From NCBI GenBank assembly GCA_007121565.1, contig SKKI01000311.1:1-9260 (forward strand): 9,260 nt of DNA. The letters are read 5' to 3'. Positions within the stretch are counted from its first letter, which is position 1. Each line of letters begins with the position of its first letter. Positions 6,564 through 9,260 of this stretch are shown piece by piece. The notes beneath the pieces are model-generated. The model made no database searches. It was given only the letters and a program-made list of their open reading frames with translations, and was not told the origin of the DNA. This DNA is from Phycisphaerae bacterium. Lineage in GTDB: Bacteria; Planctomycetota; Phycisphaerae; Sedimentisphaerales; Anaerohalosphaeraceae. The translations under genes were made by a program, and so were the position numbers.

Positions 6564-6608
6564 AGCGCAGCAATCACACAAACAGCAGCATTCAGGACAT
6601 TTTATTCT

Positions 6609-6989
6609 ATGGCAAAGAGCACGAAACGAAAAGTCAGAAAAAATGTGGTTCGCGGTATCGTCCACATCAAAGCGTCGTTTAACAATACGCTGGTGACCAT
6701 TACCGATCCGGACGGCGGCGCTGTCTGCCAGGATTCCGGCGGGTCGGTCGGCTTCAAGGGCTCGCGCAAGAGTACGCCGTTCGCGGCGCAGCGCGCCGCC
6801 GAGAAGTGTGCCCGGCTGGCGATGCGGGCGGGGATGCGCGAAGTGGAAATTCGCGTCAAAGGCCCCGGCTCCGGACGGGAATCGGCCATCAGCGCCATTC
6901 AGCAGGCCGGCTTGCGGATCTCTTCGATTGAGGACGTTACGCCGATTCCGCATAACGGCTGCCGGCCGCGAAAACGCCGCCGCGTCTGA
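6609..6989 (+). CDS. rpsK: 30S ribosomal protein S11 (uS11)
   Basis: The 126-residue product is S11, a platform protein of the 30S subunit near the mRNA exit and E site. The [20 protein letters not shown] block, the [14 protein letters not shown] block and the C-terminal [18 protein letters not shown] block are unmistakable. The length matches the family (about 128). AGGA at 6594-6597 lies 11 bases before the ATG. The PHNGCRP segment contains the Asn-Gly that is converted to isoaspartate in E. coli S11, so the substrate site for that modification is conserved. It sits 45 bases after rpsM and 70 bases before rpsD. Confidence 0.97.
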   Translation: MAKSTKRKVRKNVVRGIVHIKASFNNTLVTITDPDGGAVCQDSGGSVGFKGSRKSTPFAAQRAAEKCARLAMRAGMREVEIRVKGPGSGRESAISAIQQAGLRISSIEDVTPIPHNGCRPRKRRRV

Positions 6990-7059
6990 TCGCCGCGTGT
7001 CCTGTTTGGCATATATGACAAAAAGCAAACGATATTAATAGATGAGGAACGATTAAACG

Positions 7060-7692
7060 ATGTCACGTTATCTTGGTCCATCATGCAGGCTTTGCCGCCG
7101 CGAAGGCATGAAGCTGATGCTTAAAGGCCCGCGCTGCGAAACGGCAAAATGCGCGGTTGAAAAACGCGAACGCAGCATGGCGCCGGGGCAGCACGGGTGG
7201 CGCCGCGGGCGCGCCAGTGACTACGGCGTTCGGCTTCGCGAGACGCAGAAAGTCAAGCGGTATTACGGCCTGATGGCAAAGCAGTTCAGGAAATACTTCG
7301 TGATGGCCCAGAAGGGCACCGGCAACACCGGTGAGATCCTGCTTGAACTGCTGGAACGCCGTTTGGACAATGTGATTTACAAGCTGAATTTTGCCCCGTC
7401 CCGCAAGGCGGCGCGTCAGTTGGTCGCTCACGGCCATATTTATCTGAACGGACGCCGGGTGGACATCCCCGATATTATGGTCAAGATCGGCGATACGATT
7501 ACGCTGAAAAATTCCGACCATTCGCGCAAGGCGGTCAAGGCCCAGTTGGAGGCCAACCCGAACTTTCAGGTTCAGGGCTGGCTTCAGCTCGATCCGTCCA
7601 AGCCGATGGCGACGGTGGTCTCTCTGCCGACGCGCGACGATGTCCAGCTTGCGGTCGAAGAGCAGTTGGTGGTCGAATTCTGTTCGAGATAG
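7060..7692 (+). CDS. rpsD: 30S ribosomal protein S4, zinc-binding type (uS4)
   Basis: The 210-residue product is S4, a primary 16S rRNA binder that nucleates 30S assembly and affects decoding fidelity. The N-terminal zinc site is complete: C9, C12, C26, C31 (CX2C-X13-CX4C), the same spacing I recall for Thermus S4, so it is the C+ form. The S4 RNA-binding domain follows, with LLERRLDNVIYKLNFAPSR, ARQLVAHGHIYLNGRRVD and the downstream IPDIMVKIGD. GAGGA at 7044-7048 lies 11 bases before the ATG. Having rpsD between rpsK and rpoA is the E. coli arrangement; many Firmicutes keep rpsD elsewhere. S4 is an autoregulator in both E. coli and Bacillus, so the structured gap after this gene is of interest. 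Confidence 0.97.
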   Translation: MSRYLGPSCRLCRREGMKLMLKGPRCETAKCAVEKRERSMAPGQHGWRRGRASDYGVRLRETQKVKRYYGLMAKQFRKYFVMAQKGTGNTGEILLELLERRLDNVIYKLNFAPSRKAARQLVAHGHIYLNGRRVDIPDIMVKIGDTITLKNSDHSRKAVKAQLEANPNFQVQGWLQLDPSKPMATVVSLPTRDDVQLAVEEQLVVEFCSR

Positions 7693-7719
7693 TCGATATT
7701 ATTAACATAAATGAAAGAC

Positions 7720-7787
7720 GGCGGATCGCAGAGAGCAGGCAGCTTCCGACACGATGGCCCGGAAGATTGCCGCTGAGAACATCCGCC
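7720..7787 (+). ncRNA. Putative structured leader before rpoA (long imperfect hairpin)
   Basis: The 116-base rpsD-rpoA gap can fold into one nested hairpin. The outer stem is GGCGGAT (7720-7726) with ATCCGCC (7781-7787), 7 bp. The inner stem is AGC/GCT (7734-7736 with 7772-7774), a bulged A, then GGCA/TGCC (7738-7741 with 7768-7771), a small internal loop, and CTTCCG/CGGAAG (7743-7748 with 7760-7765), closed by an 11-base loop. About 20 base pairs nest in the correct order. The structure ends 8 bases before the rpoA AGGAGG. It has no T-run, so it does not look like an intrinsic terminator. A role in control or RNA processing of rpoA is inference. Confidence 0.5.
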
Positions 7788-7794
7788 TGAGATC

Positions 7795-7800
7795 AGGAGG
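7795..7800 (+). promoter_or_regulatory. Strong ribosome binding site of rpoA
   Basis: A perfect AGGAGG lies 8 bases before ATG 7809, the strongest such site in the window. It sits just after the hairpin ending at 7787, so the RNA fold could expose or shield it. Confidence 0.85.
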
Positions 7801-7808
7801 CCTGTACA

Positions 7809-8807
7809 ATGCGAATTACCTGGAGAGGTCTGGAACTGCCCACGCGGGTTGAAAGTGACGAGCAGGTATCAACGGACTCGTACGGCCGGTTTGTCATCGA
7901 GCCGTTTGAGCGCGGGTTCGGCACGACGATCGGTAACAGCCTGAGGCGTGTGCTGCTCAGCTCGCTGGAAGGCAGCGCGGTGGAGTCGATTAAAATTGCC
8001 GGCGTGGATCATGAGTTTACGACGATCCAAGGGGTGATGGAGGATATCACCGAGATCGTGCTCAATATCAAGAAGCTCGTTGTTCGGATGCAGGGCGAGA
8101 CGACGCGCGTGATGACCGTCTCGGCCGACAAAGCCGGGCCCGTCACCGCCGGAATGATCCAGTGTGATCCATCCATCCAGATTGTCAATACGGATTTGGT
8201 GTTGGCGACTCTGACCGAGGATGTCACCTTTGAGATGGAGATGGAAATCGGCAACGGGCGAGGCTACTGTCCCGCCGCCGAGCGGATCAATGAGATGGAC
8301 CGATTTGACCAGGAAGTCGGGCGGATCGAGGTGGATGCGATTTATTCGCCCGTGTTGCGGGTGCGGTACAAAACCGAAGATACCCGCGTTGGCCAGCGGA
8401 CCAACTATGACAAGCTCATCCTTGAAATCTGGACGGACGGAACTGTTACGCCGCACATGGCGCTTGTCGAGGCGGCCAAGATTTTGCGAAAGTACATCAA
8501 CCCCTTCATCCAGTACGATCAACTGGGTGAGGAGACGGTGGAAGAAGAGGCCGCCATCGAGCAAGACGAAGGGGCCGTCGATGAAGAACTGGCGGCCAAG
8601 CTGGCGATGCCCATCGAAGGGCTTGATCTGACGGTTCGTTCGAGCAATTGCCTCGAGTCCAACAACATTCAGACCGTCGGCCAGTTGGTCAGCATGACCG
8701 ATGCGGATCTGCTGAAGATTCGCAGTTTCGGCAAGACCAGCCTGCGCGAGGTTCGCCGTAAGCTGACCGAGATGGGGTTGTCGCTGGGAATGACCGACAT
8801 CGAATAA
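7809..8807 (+). CDS. rpoA: DNA-directed RNA polymerase subunit alpha
   Basis: The 332-residue product is the alpha subunit, whose dimer is the scaffold for beta and beta-prime. The N-terminal domain (about 1-235) includes IEPFERGFGTTIGNSLRRVL and later GQRTNYDKLILEIWTDG. An acidic linker (about 238-262, rich in Glu and Asp) leads to the C-terminal domain. That domain contains PIEGLDLTVRSSNCLES and a helix-hairpin-helix-like IRSFGKTSLREVRRKL, ending GLSLGMTDIE. R277 and N280 correspond to E. coli R265 and N268, the key UP-element contacts, so the DNA-binding surface is largely kept. The Lys of E. coli position 271 is Glu here and K298 is Thr. The length is normal (about 330). Confidence 0.97.
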   Translation: MRITWRGLELPTRVESDEQVSTDSYGRFVIEPFERGFGTTIGNSLRRVLLSSLEGSAVESIKIAGVDHEFTTIQGVMEDITEIVLNIKKLVVRMQGETTRVMTVSADKAGPVTAGMIQCDPSIQIVNTDLVLATLTEDVTFEMEMEIGNGRGYCPAAERINEMDRFDQEVGRIEVDAIYSPVLRVRYKTEDTRVGQRTNYDKLILEIWTDGTVTPHMALVEAAKILRKYINPFIQYDQLGEETVEEEAAIEQDEGAVDEELAAKLAMPIEGLDLTVRSSNCLESNNIQTVGQLVSMTDADLLKIRSFGKTSLREVRRKLTEMGLSLGMTDIE

Positions 8808-8856
8808 ATAATCAATGATAGCGTTTAACATGAACCCAAGGTAAAGGTGAAGTAAT

Positions 8857-9260
8857 ATGCGTCATCGTGTAGCAGGACGACATTTAGGCAGAACCAGCGA
8901 ACATCGCCTGGCGATGCGGCGGAATATGACAGCGTCGCTGTTTGAGCATGAAACGATTTCGACCACGCCCGAAAAGGCCAAGGAAGTACGTCGTTTCGCC
9001 GAGAAGCTTATCACGCTGGGCAAAAAGGGGACGCTTCCGGCCCGCCGGCGAGCGATTGCATTGCTGAACAATCGCGCCATCTATGAAGATGAAGATGGCC
9101 AGATGGTCAAAAAGGGAACCGTTGTCGGTAAGCTGTTCAGCGATATCGCCCCGCGGTACCTGGACCGTCCCGGCGGCTATACCCGGATCATCAGACTGCC
9201 CAAACGCCGGCTGGGCGATGCCGGGCAGCTTGTGCTGCTTCAATTGGTCGGCGCAGGACA
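8857..9260 (+). CDS. rplQ: 50S ribosomal protein L17, C-terminus cut by window edge (bL17)
   Basis: The frame opens at ATG 8857 with AAGGTGA at 8844-8850, 6 bases upstream, and remains open to the last base, giving 134 codons without a stop. L17 lies near the polypeptide exit on the 50S subunit. The N-terminus MRHRVAGRHLGRTSEHR, the NMTASLFEHETISTT block and the AKEVRRFAEKLITLGKKG block are diagnostic. The usual C-terminal block appears as GGYTRIIRLPKRRLGDAG followed by LVLLQLVG. The E. coli protein is about 127 residues, so this one is at least slightly longer and must end outside the window; a C-terminal extension is possible. It follows rpoA by 49 bases, the normal end of the alpha operon. 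Confidence 0.96.
   Translation, partial: MRHRVAGRHLGRTSEHRLAMRRNMTASLFEHETISTTPEKAKEVRRFAEKLITLGKKGTLPARRRAIALLNNRAIYEDEDGQMVKKGTVVGKLFSDIAPRYLDRPGGYTRIIRLPKRRLGDAGQLVLLQLVGAG

Noticed and set aside
6556..6569. Small hairpin TGCGC-TAAA-GCGCA around the rpsM stop codon as a terminator
   Set aside because: The stem is only 5 bp with no T-run afterwards, and the downstream genes clearly continue the operon.
7711..7776. Small open frame of 21 codons starting ATG in the rpsD-rpoA gap (possible leader peptide)
   Set aside because: It has no ribosome binding site and no family resemblance, and it lies within the hairpin, whose pairing explains the sequence better.
7754..7852. Small open frame beginning ATG GCC CGG in the rpoA leader and running into rpoA out of frame
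   Set aside because: The ATG is in the hairpin loop without a ribosome binding site, and the frame overlaps the well-supported rpoA start.
7869..8831. Minus-strand open frame opposite rpoA (320 codons)
   Set aside because: It mirrors almost all of rpoA, and its composition is that of an antisense shadow.

Overview
The window is a stretch of the bacterial spc-alpha ribosomal protein cluster. Every protein gene reads left to right on the + strand. In order it carries: the 3' end of rplE, rpsN (short zinc-ribbon type, rpsZ), rpsH, rplF, rplR, rpsE, rplO, secY, adk, map, infA, rpmJ, rpsM, rpsK, rpsD, rpoA, and rplQ cut by the right edge. No stretch above 300 bases lacks a gene; the largest gaps are 111 bases (rplE-rpsZ) and 116 bases (rpsD-rpoA).

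The organism is a bacterium of moderately high GC, by eye about 55-60%. A planctomycete-like (PVC) source, perhaps Phycisphaerae, is my best guess from the look of L17, S4 and SecY and from a GTAGCACGG...CCGTGCTAC intergenic palindrome. This is a judgement by recognition, not a computed placement. The adk-map-infA insertion between secY and rpmJ is like the Firmicutes/Actinobacteria arrangement. The placement of rpsD between rpsK and rpoA is like E. coli.

The genes supply one production line. There are small-subunit proteins (S14, S8, S5, S13, S11, S4), large-subunit proteins (L5, L6, L18, L15, L36, L17) and initiation factor IF-1. The line also includes the SecY translocon channel, methionine aminopeptidase for nascent chains, adenylate kinase for nucleotide balance, and the RNA polymerase alpha subunit. 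Tight spacing (rpsH/rplF stop and start abutting, secY/adk overlapping by 4 bases, map/infA 3 bases apart) suggests cotranscription and translational coupling. No convincing internal promoter or terminator was seen.

This is core, conserved DNA, and I find no undescribed multi-gene system in it. The parts worth a second look are small: a compound palindrome in the rplE-rpsZ gap; a long imperfect hairpin filling the rpsD-rpoA gap just before the rpoA ribosome binding site; the absence of rpmD (L30) between rpsE and rplO; a probable TTG start for rpsE; and an off-register fourth cysteine in the adenylate kinase zinc site.
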